From contig CP136062.1 of assembly GCA_032622095.1 (NCBI GenBank), forward strand, positions 39,310,918-39,374,917: 64,000 nt of DNA, in the 5' to 3' direction. Both the position numbers and the translations under genes were made by a program. Position 1 is the first letter of the stretch; every line of letters begins with the position of its first letter. The notes under the pieces are model-generated. The model was not told the origin of the DNA, searched no databases, and was given only the letters and a program-made list of their open reading frames with translations. This stretch comes from Siphonodentalium dalli (lineage: Eukaryota; Mollusca; Scaphopoda; Gadilida; Siphonodentaliidae). This document shows, one piece after another, positions 11,832-22,780 of this stretch.

Positions 11832-12985
11832 TTATCTGTTTAAAAATTGGTTATTATTTTGAGCCCGACGTCTGCGTTGGTCTGTTGTATGGTTATTTAA
11901 TCTGCAGTATGTACATAAGAGGGGTTGTTGGGGTGTTGTAGCATATCTTGCATCCATGGTTTGGATGCGGGTTTGATGGGAGACCCTTGGTGCAGAGTAG
12001 GGGTGGTGAGAATTTGAAGGTTGGCGCCTGTGGGGGTGATCATTGATTCGGTGTCTGTCTTTGGATTGGCGGGGGTTGTAAGTGGATTGTGATGGCTCTC
12101 TTGGAATGTGCCGGTGGTTATTGTCGATATCCATTGGTTGATGGGATTGTAACTGTGGGAATTGGTTATAATCATTATGATGTTCACCGTAACGTAAGCG
12201 ATAACGTTGCCGAAGGTTCATTTCGCGTAGGGCAATATCAGTAGCTCTATCAAGCGTTACGGGGACGTCTTTGAGAAGCCTGAATTTAATACTAAAGTCG
12301 CGAATGCCATCAGAAAAGAATGCTACTAATTGTGTTTGTACTGCTCTTGTATTAATTTCATCGGTAAACGCGTGCTTAGCGAGGGTACGTATGCGTTCTG
12401 CAAACATGGCAATTGTTTCCGTATGTCTCTGCCTAATGGCTCGTAATGAGGAAAAGGCTTGAGGCGAATCGGTTATGGAACTGAATAATGAACGTAATTG
12501 TGATTTCAGATCGGCCCAGGTGAACGTGAATTTTTCGTCCGTGTTATTTTCATTTATGAAGCGCTGAATAAATTCAGAAACTTGCGATTTACATGTTTGA
12601 GCGGCAATTTTAATAATAGTTTCATCTTGTGCTGAAATTGCGCGGGAGTATTTTTCCACCGAATGGACCCATTGGGGAAAAGCGTCAGGTTTGCCATCGA
12701 TGGGTTCAATAATGGAATTCATAACCAATAATGCCGTTATCGTTGTTTGAGTTTTTAAACTATCTGTCTGATCGCGCATAGAACTAGTGAAATAGCTAAT
12801 TTCATGGGTAAGCCGTGATAATAGCAAGTTTTGAGTATCTTTGCCCATTTCATTAGTAATGTCTGCGGGGGGGGGGGGGGTGATCTTGCGGTTGATCGGT
12901 CCGTTTCCCGATTTAATTCAAGGTGATGCTGATAAGTTTGGCTTGGATGAAAATAATCGCTGCTCTGCGGAGGTGGTGACTCCAT
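11832..12985 (-). pseudogene. Gypsy gag, frameshifted in a poly-C run
   Basis: The structural capsid/nucleocapsid protein of the element. The probable start is the ATG at 12985 (MESPPPQSSDYF). The frame breaks in a run of 14 C (minus strand; G at 12867-12880), and the main 338-codon frame then runs to 11832. It has a retrotransposon gag core (DGKPDAFPQWVHSVEKYSRA; LRAIRQRHTETIAMFAERIR) followed by an Arg/His/Pro/Asn-rich linker. A single zinc knuckle near the C terminus reads C-T-Y-C, then H, but the fourth ligand position of CX2CX4HX4C is Arg (codon CGC), so the knuckle is damaged. The homopolymer could also hide a sequencing error. Confidence 0.85.
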
Positions 12986-13000
12986 TATGTGATTGAGGGT

Positions 13001-13494
13001 TTAACGACGTCTGTGTGGGGATCTATGATAAGGGTGCGAGATGTGTTGTATTTTTTTCCAAGTTCCGTGGCGGTGTATTATGCGATTCAAGTGTATTTGA
13101 CACGATTCAGGTGATTTATTAGGATGTTTTATGGGAATTGCCGCGACTATAGAGTTGACAATAAGTTTTGGATAATCAGTAAAATGAGCCGGAAATGTAT
13201 GCCACTCGTTCCAGGAATCTAGTGTGTGTCCTGAGTATAGTTATTTGTAATCATACAACGCACGTATAAGCAGATTGTATCGTGCGTTATATCAATGCGA
13301 TTGGGATTGCAATATTTAATGAGTTGTGGCGATAAAGTTATTTGGTGGGGTAAAGCGTATCTACAGTAAGTTTTAAAATTAAGAACTGAATGTTGTTTGT
13401 GAGAGGTGGGTGGTATGGGCTGATCGTTCGAAGCATGTATTGTAGTAGGATGGGTAGACAGTGTAGGTGTAGTAGAATCAGGTGATGTGTCCAT
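13001..13494 (-). pseudogene. Extra ORF upstream of gag in the Gypsy element
   Basis: From an ATG at 13494 a Ser/Thr/Pro-rich start (MDTSPDSTTPTL) leads into a folded-looking segment (YCRYALPHQITLSPQLIKYC). Near 13220 the frame must shift by one, after which a coding-like stretch (LDSWNEWHTFPAHFTDYPKL) continues to a basic tail and a stop at 13001, 16 bases before the probable gag ATG. Total length is about 163 codons. I do not recognise the family. It could be a pre-gag protein of this lineage or an N-terminal extension of gag. Composition argues for real coding sequence, but the single frameshift means this copy is broken. Confidence 0.5.
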
Positions 13495-13799
13495 AACCCA
13501 CGTGAGAAAAAAAAAAAGGAGTAAAAGAATGCTAAAAATAGGGGGTGTGCAATTTGACAGCAAACGGGAAAGAAAAGATGGTCACTCACCAATTTCCGAG
13601 AAGAATAATGTGATGATAAATGATGTACAGAATGTTCTTGACGTGTTTATTGGAAATAGAAGGGTGTCCAATCGGATGTTAATGTTTATGTGGAGCTGGA
13701 TCTGGTCTGCAAGAGGCGTGAGTAATGTTTTTAGCTCGATACACGATGTGAGCTGGTTGTATGAGAACAAAAGGTTGATTCGTCTATATCAGATGAGTA
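13495..13799. other. Gypsy 5' leader region, no clear gene
   Basis: This lies upstream (minus strand) of the extra ORF. Open frames on both strands lack recognisable domains; one minus-strand frame adds a hydrophobic stretch (ILLLLFFFLTW) before the extra ORF's ATG, probably from an A-rich run at 13508-13517. A primer-binding site was not identified. Confidence 0.35.
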
Positions 13800-13915
13800 T
13801 GGTATGCGGTCCTGTGTGTCCGAAAGGTTGGTATGCGGTCCTGTGAGTCCGAAGGGTTAGTATGCGGTTCTGTGTGTCCGAAGGGTTGGTGTGCGGTCCT
13901 GTGTGTCCGACGGGT
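13800..13915. repeat. 29-bp tandem repeat, four copies
   Basis: The unit GGTATGCGGTCCTGTGTGTC-CGAAGGGTT starts at about 13800, 13829, 13858 and 13887. The copies differ at a few bases. Confidence 0.9.
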
Positions 13916-14097
13916 TGAGTTATGGTTGTCCGATGCAGTGGTCTAGTGTGTGAGGCTGTCTCTCCGTGGCTGGAGTGTAAGGCTGTATCCCCGTGGTTGA
14001 TTAGCGGTTTGAGATTGTTTCTGCTCTGTAGTGATCGTCTAGTGGCCGAGACTTCAAGTTGTGTGGTGAGACGTAGAACTGTTCACGGTACCATTAA

Positions 14098-14600
14098 TAC
14101 TATGTGATGTAATGAACACATAGATATACATAGGTACAAGTCTTTATTATGTCGTGAATAAGATAAGCAGTCTATACAAATATGATGATCAAGAGTCGCC
14201 GCGAAGTGAGGTCCCCGAATGGGTATGCCTGGTGTGGGTGATGCCTGGAGGGGTATACTAATCTCGAGATGAGATGAGTCTAATGAAAGCATGAAGTGAT
14301 GGGATGTGGTTGTTTCTTATATACTATTTGGGATGCATGTTAGATGAGGCGTTTGGCAATACACATCGGGATTGGTTCCTCCGTTATGGTAATTTCCCTT
14401 GACCATATTTGGGAGCCATCTTCATTGTGTGTATGTCTTCGCTGGGAGTAAGACGTGTGAGGTTTCGTTAAGAACCGAACACGAATATCTGAGTTTGGGG
14501 TTTTATATATTGGGACATTCGTATAGTTTGAATCAAGTTGTGAGATTATAATGGGTCATTATCTCACAGTTCACACAAATATTCAAACTTATGTGCATCT
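14098..14600 (-). other. Possible 5' LTR of the Gypsy element (weak)
   Basis: On the minus strand this stretch carries AATAAAGACTTGTACC, a polyadenylation-signal-like motif, shortly before its end. It is followed by TGGTACCGTGAAC, which loosely resembles a tRNA-complementary primer site. No matching copy is found at the other end of the element, so this is a guess. Confidence 0.2.
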
Positions 14601-14699
14601 ATCGATATCAAAACACGTCAATATGCAGTTATTGTCCACATACTGACAATGTTTCTGTTTAGAAGAAAGTTCAAGAAACATTACCCTACAAGTAGTGGC

Positions 14700-15080
14700 C
14701 ACAAATATAAGGTATCGAAATACAGGTCAAGTTCGGACCGGAATTATGCCTATTTTTCGACTTAGAATTTTGTCGTTTTGATGTTTCCGATGATAACTTT
14801 AGATTGTGTAATCGGATCTGAACCAAATTTGGTATGTGAGTTTATGGGCTCCAAATACAGGTCATTTTCGAATATGGGTTCGGTCCGACCATTTTGCCGG
14901 AGTTATGGTCCTTGTCGACTTAGAATTTGACAATTATTTTGGTTTCCGGCTGATAGCCTTAGTTTTTGATATCTGATTGTTTATAAATTTGGTATGTGGA
15001 TTAACCACATGAAGATGCAGGTCAAGTTTGAGTGTGGTCCGCCCAATGTATCCGGAGTTATGGACCTTGTCGACTTAAAA
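14700..15080. repeat. Degenerate ~140-155-bp tandem repeat, three copies
   Basis: Copies begin at CAGGTCAAGTTCGGACCG (14725), CAGGTCATTTTCGAATATGG (14858) and CAGGTCAAGTTTGAGTGTGG (15017). Each is followed by GGAGTTATGG-CCTTGTCGACTTA, GACRATTATTTTGGTT and AAATTTGGTATGTG. These are diverged, non-coding units. Confidence 0.75.
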
Positions 15081-15084
15081 TTTG

Positions 15085-16190
15085 ACGATTATTTTGGTTC
15101 AGTTTCACCCTTTGGTTGCTATGTATATGGACGAATTCACACTAATAGCATATATTGGTCTTTTACAATCGGGAGTAAATCAACATTTTACGACTCTACG
15201 TACGCCCAATTTGTGGCCGGATATAATTTGCTAGCCGGATACGTTTTGACCGTGATTTGGCCCTATGGTGATTCTGGTCGAATTCACCACAAAAGGGCCA
15301 CCAATAGCACATATCTCTCACAATCGGGAATTCATGAACATTTTAGATTCCAGACTCTACTTAAGCCCAATTTGTGGCCGGGTAGAATGGGCTAATTGGG
15401 TACCTTTCCGATAATGATTCGCCCCTAAATTTGTTATGTATGAATTCACCACAAAAGAGGCCTCCAATAGCATAGGTCTCCGACGATCAGTAATTTAGCA
15501 ACAGTTTAGGGTCAGTTTTGACGTTAGACTCTACTTACGCACAATTTGTGGCCGGTTATTATGGGTTACCTTGGTACTTTTTTGACAGTGATTGGCTATG
15601 GATAAACTCACACCAAAAGGGACCACAAATATGATATATCTCCAACAATCGGATATTTAGCACCATTTTTGGGTCCGTTTCGACGCCAGACTTTACTTAT
15701 ACTTGTGATTGGAGCTAATAGGCTACCGATGTTTTGTTTTTTTTACTTGCCCCAAGGACGACTATGGGCGAATTATTCCCAAAGTTTAGGGTCAGTTGTG
15801 ATGCCAGACTCTACTTACGCCCAATCTGTGGCAGGTACAATGTGCTAACCGGATACTTTTGTTTACAGTAATTTGCCCCTAGGTGCCAAAAGTGGCCAAA
15901 ATAAGATGAATCCCCCAGAATCGGGAATTTGGCAACATTTCAGGGTCTGTTTTGACGCAAGACTCTACTTACGACCAATTTGTGGCAGGGCATAGTGGGC
16001 TACATTGGCACTCTTATTACGGTGAATTGCCCCTAGGGTGTCTATGGACGAATTCACCCCACAAGGGGGCACAAATACGATTGGTCTCACACAACTTATA
16101 ATTTAGCGACATTTCGTAGGTCAGTTTCAACGCCAGACTCTACTCACGGCCAATTTGGACTGCGGGTATAGCGGCCTATCCACAAAATTT
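15085..16190. repeat. Degenerate ~165-bp tandem repeat
   Basis: The core CCCAATTTGTGGCCGG recurs at about 15205, 15366, 15540, 15820, 15973 and 16150, with the companion motifs GGACGAATTCACAC, CACAATCGGGAATTTAGCAA and GTTTTGACGCCAGACTCTAC. One unit near 15700 is partly lost. An isolated further copy lies at 17940-18110. A 133-codon plus-strand frame at 14994-15395 crosses the repeats and is not a gene. Confidence 0.85.
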
Positions 16191-17930
16191 GCAGGAACGT
16201 ACGCCGTTCTGTTTTGCATCAGTCATTTTTCAGGGCACCAAACCCCCCCCCCCCCCCACCCACCCAACCTGCAAACAAATATTTTGTTTACTCCCTATTT
16301 TTGTACACCCACTCCCCAAATTTCACTAATTTTGGTCCAAAACCGCATAAAACCCTACATATATTGCTCATACCACTGGGAACTTATCACATTTAGTCCA
16401 AATAACGGTTTAACTATTTTTAGCACCTATTTTTTTATGAAAAATGAAAATTGAAATTTTTCAAATGCTGACTGATAGGTCTTTTGTCTACCACATACAT
16501 ATATTATGAGTTTGTTTCCAGATCAGTGCGTGACCAGAGTATGCTAGGTCAGCCTGGGTGGTCAAATTATAAATGGAAATTATAATGCATCGATGAAGTA
16601 ATCAATTACAGTAATCATACAGAAGCTGATAGCTACTGCGTATACTAGCTATCTCAGTAGTATAAGGCATAATATGCATCCAATTTCACAAAAACAATTT
16701 ATACATATCCAGTGAGATATTATTTTCTCATGCAAGCTACCCTATTACATGAACCGAACATGTGTTTGAATATTTGGCTGTAATACCTTTTTAGCTGATA
16801 TCATTATCTCAGGACAACAAACTCAATCTTTACTTTCGAGTCACTGCTGACATTTTGTAGACACGTCCGTGACATATCAGTTGTTAACCTCCAATTCAAC
16901 TAGAGTTGTCATATTTTGAAATTAGATAAACAGAGAGAGATTTACCAAGGCTGCAATTGGAACTATTACTTGATCAATTGCTGATATTAGCAATTTAAGC
17001 CTAGGTCCACACAGGATACACAATTCCATAATTTCTAACTATTTTCGGATTAGTCTGTAAACCAGCTCAGCAATATTCCATACCACTTTTGTTAGTTTAC
17101 TGGGGCAACTATACTGTTACACTAAATGGTAAGCTGTTACTTTACCAGACTTGGATACTTTTGGTATTGTGGGAGTAACAGGTTTAGTCATCTGAGTTTA
17201 TAGATATGCAAATAAATCACTGATTGACTTGATGTACTGATGACCGTTAATGTTTATATAGCAACATTAAATGTTTGAGAAGTTTCTCGCTTTTTTTTCC
17301 ATGCACACACTGATCTAGGCTTAATGGTCTTATACAATATATAGTCTAGCCCAAAGGGACTTGATAGTGATCCAACAAATAACAACGTACCAATAAGAGT
17401 GTTACGTTGTTATTTGTTTAATGGTCTTAGTTTCTTCAGGAAAATATATTTATTTCAGTTTTACATTTCTCGAAGGTCTTTATGTTTATGTTTCTTAAGT
17501 TCATCAAGGAAACACCTAATTTATATATGTCATAAATTTCTAAACTGTTTTATTTACAATATTGTAGAAGTGTCCACACTGGCATAAAGTCTATTTTTAC
17601 TTATTATCTTGTTGAAAATATATGATTCCAGATTTTGTTTTTCTAAAAATGTCCATGTGGGGTTCTTTCCGAATAGTGTCGGGAAGGAAGTTATGTACCG
17701 TCCCATATGCAACATTCCATTGCCATTGAGGCCCATATGAGCTCCCAGAAACATAAATATGTTGTTGTTTACAGTTGTAATATGTTTTAAACTGTTATAA
17801 CTGTCAAATACAGGCACAAACAGTCTTCATTGCAATATGCATGAAGTTGTAAACAATGCGTTTTTGCCTCTTTCATCACACACCCACCCGGCATACCATC
17901 CTGCTAATTTTATTACCACACCCTGCTACC
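16191..17930. other. AT-rich non-coding sequence with a poly-C tract and a hairpin
   Basis: A C-rich run lies near 16245-16258. A 13-bp-stem hairpin (AAATAACAACGTA paired with TACGTTGTTATTT) lies at about 17378-17418. A minus-strand frame at 17554-17817 (87 codons, SLKHITTVNNNIFMFLGAHM) is unrecognised and has little support. Otherwise I see nothing. Confidence 0.35.
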
Positions 17931-17939
17931 CGGGTACTT

Positions 17940-18110
17940 TTTTGCAGTGGTTTCCCCTAAGGTGGCTATGGACGAATTTACACCAAGACTGGCCACCAAT
18001 AAGATCTGCCACAATCGGGAATTTAGCAACATTTTTGGGTCTGTTTTGACGCCAACCTCTAATTATGCCCATTTGTGGCCCGGCAGAATGGGATATTTGC
18101 CCAATCCGGC
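17940..18110. repeat. Isolated copy of the ~165-bp repeat
   Basis: This contains CCCCTAAGGTGGCTATGGAC, CACAATCGGGAATTTAGCAA and TTGACGCCAACCTCT, as in the 15085-16190 array, and sits about 1.75 kb from it. Confidence 0.8.
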
Positions 18111-18830
18111 AAATATTTCGAATCGGTGGCTGAAGAAATGCTACCTACTAAAAAATTGAATCGAAGGTTGAATAAGAAACATGGAACAAGGAACTAGCAT
18201 ATTTTATTCGAAAGCTGAATAAGGAATACGGAGCAAGGAACTGAATCCACGGACCTCCACAAACGAGACCCCAAGCCACGTCCCTGGTCATGAAGCAAAT
18301 ATTCCCCAATCTCAGTCAGGTACGGAGTCATCAAGTACATTTCCATACATCAGATATGACTTCGGTCGTCGAAATTGCTACATGTCTGTGAACGATGTCT
18401 GATATTCCAGTCAATGCTATTTGTGTGTAGCAAAGACGCTGGTATTCATTTACCGGAATCCGTTTTGCCATATCAAAGGACACCGGCCGCCATCAGACTG
18501 CATGGTTCTTACCCAAAGGGTGAGGGATAGAGTCAATAGTTTGTTAATTTGGTGGTGAGGGTGATGGCGGGGGAGGGTTCTATGTGGTATTTGGTGCGGG
18601 TCAACCACCCATGTTGTCAAGTTGACCGAAAAAGACATGTTTGCAAATAAAGAATAAAAAGATCCAAACCAGATTTTCACCCCCTATGGGATGGTACCTT
18701 CTGGTGTGAGGGTTGAGGCGTTTCTAGTGAATATTTAGGGCGGGCCATAAAATTGACTTACCGTAATCAGGGTGGTACCAATGCGCTGGGTCAAGGTCGT
18801 CCCAAGTGCTTCGTTCTGCTGGCCACTTAA
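18111..18830. other. No gene seen
   Basis: Short open frames on both strands have no recognisable content. A small direct duplication (AATAAGRAAYAYGGARCAAG) occurs at about 18172 and 18219. Confidence 0.3.
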
Positions 18831-18864
18831 GGATTTGGGTCATTTGCCATATTTAAACAAAAAA

Positions 18865-19325
18865 TCGGAACTTTCGACCCAAATTTTGTTCGGCCCAAAT
18901 TTGTGTTATTGTTTACTGAGTATGTTCCTGTGGACATTTTCTACAATTTTTCGGACCGAGCACAGGTTCGACACTATTTCGGACCTCTTTTACGAACTCG
19001 ACCCATAACAATTTTGGCCCAAAATTATCCGCCCAGCTGGCCACTTGAGTATTTGGACCAAATGGGGCCATTTTCCCTTCATTTTTTAGACTTTGTCTAA
19101 TTTCGAGGCATTTTCGACTTTCGACCCAAATTTGTTTCGGCCCAATTTAAAAACAAAATATACTGAGTATGATCCAGTGGTCATTTGCCACATTTTCTAC
19201 TTTTTTTCGGACCGAGCACAGGTTTGACACTTTTTCGGACCACTTTTACGAACTTGTCCCAAACAAATTTCGGCCCAAAAAGTTCCGCCCACCTGGCCAC
19301 TTTGGGGCCATTTGCCTCACTTTCC
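18865..19325. repeat. 256-bp repeat, two diverged copies
   Basis: CGGACCGAGCACAGGTT occurs at about 18952 and 19208. It is flanked in both copies by TTTTTCGG, CGACCCAAATTTTGTTCGGCCC-type sequence, TACGAACT-GACCC and CCGCCCA-CTGGCCACTT. Confidence 0.8.
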
Positions 19326-19330
19326 GATAT

Positions 19331-20742
19331 TTTGCAAATAAGGAACAAGGAATCTGGTTATTCAGGAAAAACCTGTCAAGAAATGTATGGAAAGTATTCT
19401 TTTTGATATTAGATTGTTTTGTATACGTAGATTTGTATGCCCAAAGCGAATTTGTTTTAATGAGATATCGAGTGTAAAAAGGGAGAGAGTGGGATGGTAC
19501 TCGAATATGTTGTTTCCAAACTTGTTGCAATATAGTGCGTATTGTAGGGCTAATATGTATTTATAATGGTCAAATACTTATTCGAATCTTATTCAAAACC
19601 GACAAGCCTGACATTGAGGACTTGAAATGATAATCATCAATCAAGTTTTGAATTAAAAACAATATTTAGGGCAACTGGTGTGTAAACGGAGAAATCGGCC
19701 AAACATCTGCGTAGAAAAACGAGTTTTCATTAGGTAACCATACCCCTATAAAACAACTAAATCGGCGACATAAATTCCGATATTGGAGATTGATGTACGG
19801 AAATCGGTCATGTAAGTAATTGCCTGCTTTATTCCACCAGAGTGTACACGAACACAGCGTTTAGAAGACTTTTCAAAGTTTTAAAACCAACAAGCATGTG
19901 ACTGCATTTCGTTTTAGTCGCCTCTGTCAGGCTATGTGACATGATGTATGTTAATCCAATGTGACACCGTAATTACACAGTTCTGTTCTGTGGTGAGGTC
20001 CTGCCTTTGTGTGAGGAGAACCCCATTCATAATGTGTAAAATATTGGTCTCGTTAAATTACGTAGCATACTTGTAAATGTTAAAAGAAAAATTGATATAT
20101 AATAGTCTTGGACCAGGACGTTAAAGTGTTACCATTTCTTTTATAAATCACCTTATAGAGTGACCTATTCCGAGAGACCACTTGTGGTATTAGAAATCGA
20201 GTTATGTCCCCTGCATGTCAACGGTTCGCCACAAACTCCATGCAGCGCCCTCTACGTTATCACTGTGATAGATCACTGCCACAAGGATGGTACTTTGCGG
20301 ACCGATGCAAAGTCGGAACTATATTTAGTCACCTGTTATCTTATTTTGACCACCAAACGTTTGCAATAATGGTAAGTCGTTCGGTATTGATAATAACAAT
20401 ATAGACTGAGCCAGACATAGCCAATTTTAATCTTAAGAATTAAGAACACGTAAGAAATCCTTACCAAATGTCCTTATGGCAGTGGTATCTCAGCGAATCG
20501 ATGGGAGATAACTCTGCCTAGAGTTTGGGTTCGCCAGGGTGATTGTATCCCGCCTCAAAGTTGGAAACACGTTTAAATGGATATTCAGCTGATTTAACAA
20601 GGTAAGGAGAGATTATGTCATATTCGGTAGTCGAAATATACGCGATAATGCCGTTTACCAGACCCCAGTCGGGCTGTAGTAAGTCCGAAATACCACGCTG
20701 CGGCAATTCTGGGTTCCAGAAGTTGTCTACCCTTGCCATTTG
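19331..20742. other. No gene seen
   Basis: Low-information AT-rich sequence. It contains GATGGGAGATAACTCTGCCT near 20498, the same short motif seen in the repeats around 5700 and 6250. No RNA gene or domain-bearing frame is recognised. Confidence 0.3.
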
Positions 20743-21047
20743 TCTAATATATATTTTGGGACTTCTGTCTGTTTGTCTGTCTGGTTATTAGCAATGGCCG
20801 GGACAACTGCCGGACGGATTTCGACGAAATTTGATACCTATGGATACTTTTTTCCGGGGAGTGTTTTGGACGGGTCAAATCGTGACCCCGACCTGACCTT
20901 GACCTTCAAAATGATCAATTCAAGGTCAAATCGGGTAAATCGGATGTATTTCGACGAAATTTGATACCTAGGTGTACTTTTGTGCGGGAAGTGTTTTCGA
21001 CGGGTCAAATGTGAAACAGCCCGGACGAAGTCGGGCCCACCAGCTAG
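20743..21047 (+). mobile_element. Short non-autonomous Helitron-like element
   Basis: The right end has the hairpin GCCCGGACGAAGTCGGGC (21019-21036), followed seven bases later by CTAG and then T. This is the classic Helitron 3' terminus: a hairpin, then CTRR, inserted before T. The left end is placed at TCTAATATATATTTTGGGAC, matching the TC start, although the preceding base is G rather than A. Inside, ATTTCGACGAAATTTGATAC occurs twice (about 20818 and 20948), each with GGTCAAAT nearby, so the body is itself a short direct repeat. The open frame across it is not a gene. Confidence 0.7.
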
Positions 21048-21874
21048 TTAATGTATATTTTATAAAAAAAAATTCTACAAAGTCCCTGTGTTAAAAATAT
21101 GATAAGTATTTCAATGTATATGTGGTGTGACATTTCCAACTGATATTGTTTCAGACATGAACTTTCCAACTGTTGCAAATGTTGATCAATGTCTTTGGTC
21201 TAACCGCCCAACCCCCAGCCACCCTGTTGTCGCGTCACTTGGGGTTTTTATTTAAAATCAGTATGTTTTCGATTCTTCTTGTTCTGGGTGAACACATTCT
21301 AATTTTTTGTCGAAAATGCCATTTTGCGATCGGAATGGCATACTGAAATGTCCCTCGACTCAGAACAAGCCTGACAATCTGACCGAACCTCGGATCTATA
21401 ACCCACGATCCCTCGTATATCCTCTCAAAGCAGGGACGTGCTGAGGGATCTTCGTTGGAAAGGCGTCCACATTGAAATTTCCATTCAACCGCACCCTCCC
21501 CCTTGGAGAAGACCAAACTGCCTTGTTCGCAAAATTCCATTTTTACCCCATCCCATTTCATTGGAACTTACCAGCCGGTACATCAAGCTTTTCAACTGTT
21601 GGAAATTCCAAACCTTACACCCCATAAGGTTGGAAAATGTGCAACTGATTACAATTTTAGACTAAAGGTGTACACATATGCTATATATATGCAATGGGTT
21701 GGTTTACTCACCAGATGGGTTGTTAGTGCCGTCGGCGGATGAACTTATGTATCGGGCTAGCAATACAGCTGTCGTACAGGTGTTCGCTATCAGCAATATT
21801 ACAATAACAACACATATACCAATCTTCAACGCCCGTATGTTGCTATCGGCGAATAGTGGCATGGTGATAGGCTG
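21048..21874. other. No gene seen
   Basis: Open frames of 70-110 codons on both strands lack recognisable domains. Phrases such as CTTTTCAACTGTTGGAAATT recur in related form near 63660 (TTTCCAACTGTTGGCAATT), suggesting an old dispersed repeat. Confidence 0.3.
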
Positions 21875-22432
21875 CATCCTATAAATATATACATATTATC
21901 ACTACAGTGAATTGATCTTGATCCTATAAATATATACATATTATCACTACAGTGAATTGGTCTGGATCATATGAATATATACATATTATCACTATAGTGA
22001 ATTGATCTTGATCCTATAAATATATACATATTATCACTACAGTGAATTAGTATTGATCCTATGAATATATACATATTATCACTACAGTGAAGATCTGGAT
22101 CCTATGAATATATACATAGTATCACTACGGTGAATTGATCTGAATCCTATATATATATACATATTGTCACTACAGTAAATTGATCTGGATCCTATATATA
22201 CATATTATCACTACAATGAATTGATATGGATCCTATGAATATATACATATTATCACTATAGTAAATTGATATTGATTGTATGAATATATACATATTATCA
22301 ATACAGTTAATTGATATGGATCCTATGAATATATACGTATTATCACTACAGTGAATTGATATGGATCCTATTAATATATAAATATTATCACTACAGTGAA
22401 TTGATATGGATCCTATGAATATATACATATAT
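21875..22432. repeat. 45-bp tandem repeat, about 12 copies
   Basis: The unit GATCCTATRAATATATACAT-ATTATCACTACAGTGAATT-GATMTG repeats with period 45 (CCT starts at 21878 and 21923). The minus-strand frame of repeated IFIGSISIHCSDN residues is only this repeat translated. Confidence 0.95.
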
Positions 22433-22780
22433 CAGGCAAACTGAGGTGTTGAGTATATAATCACATTTTCACTATTCAAATTTGGATCCAGCCAAATCGA
22501 TTATATCTGACCATCCGATACGCGACATAATTAATTATTCTATGATGCAGTCGCAATTTTCATGACAGAAGATTTAAGAGTTACCAGTGGTACGAATACG
22601 CACCCTTGTCTGACACCATGCATAATACAAGATAAACATATGTCAATTATTTCAAGATTGGAGTAAAATATTTCCAGAAATTCACCATATAGTACAGAAA
22701 ATACGCCAACATCCCCAAAAATGGAAAGTGGTACCAATTTGGTGGGAAAATTCTACCAAAAGTTCTCTGAAAGCTCATAG
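22433..22780. other. No gene seen
   Basis: AT-rich sequence following the tandem array; no domain-bearing frame or RNA gene. Confidence 0.3.

Larger units (their letters stand above)
7135..13494 (-). mobile_element. Decayed Gypsy-type LTR retrotransposon (internal region)
   Basis: Read on the minus strand the order is: an extra ORF, gag, aspartic protease, reverse transcriptase, RNase H, integrase (zinc-binding then catalytic), and a basic C-terminal tail. Integrase downstream of RNase H is the Ty3/Gypsy (Metaviridae) order. Reading frames change at several points and in-frame stops occur, so this copy cannot make a full polyprotein. No LTR pair was identified. A stretch at about 14098-14600 has LTR-like features only on one side, so the 3' LTR may be lost or too diverged to see. 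Confidence 0.93.

Noticed and set aside
14098-14600. 5' LTR and primer site of the Gypsy element
   Set aside because: The AATAAA-like motif and TGGTACCGTG are suggestive, but no partner LTR exists near 6.4-7.1 kb, so I list it only as a weak feature.
17554-17817. 87-codon minus-strand frame (NNNIFMFLGAHMGLNGNG)
   Set aside because: Amino-acid composition is plausible, but there is no known family, splice support or neighbouring gene.
22192-22428. 78-codon frame with repeated IFIGSISIHCSDN
   Set aside because: It is a translation of the 45-bp tandem repeat, not a repeat protein.
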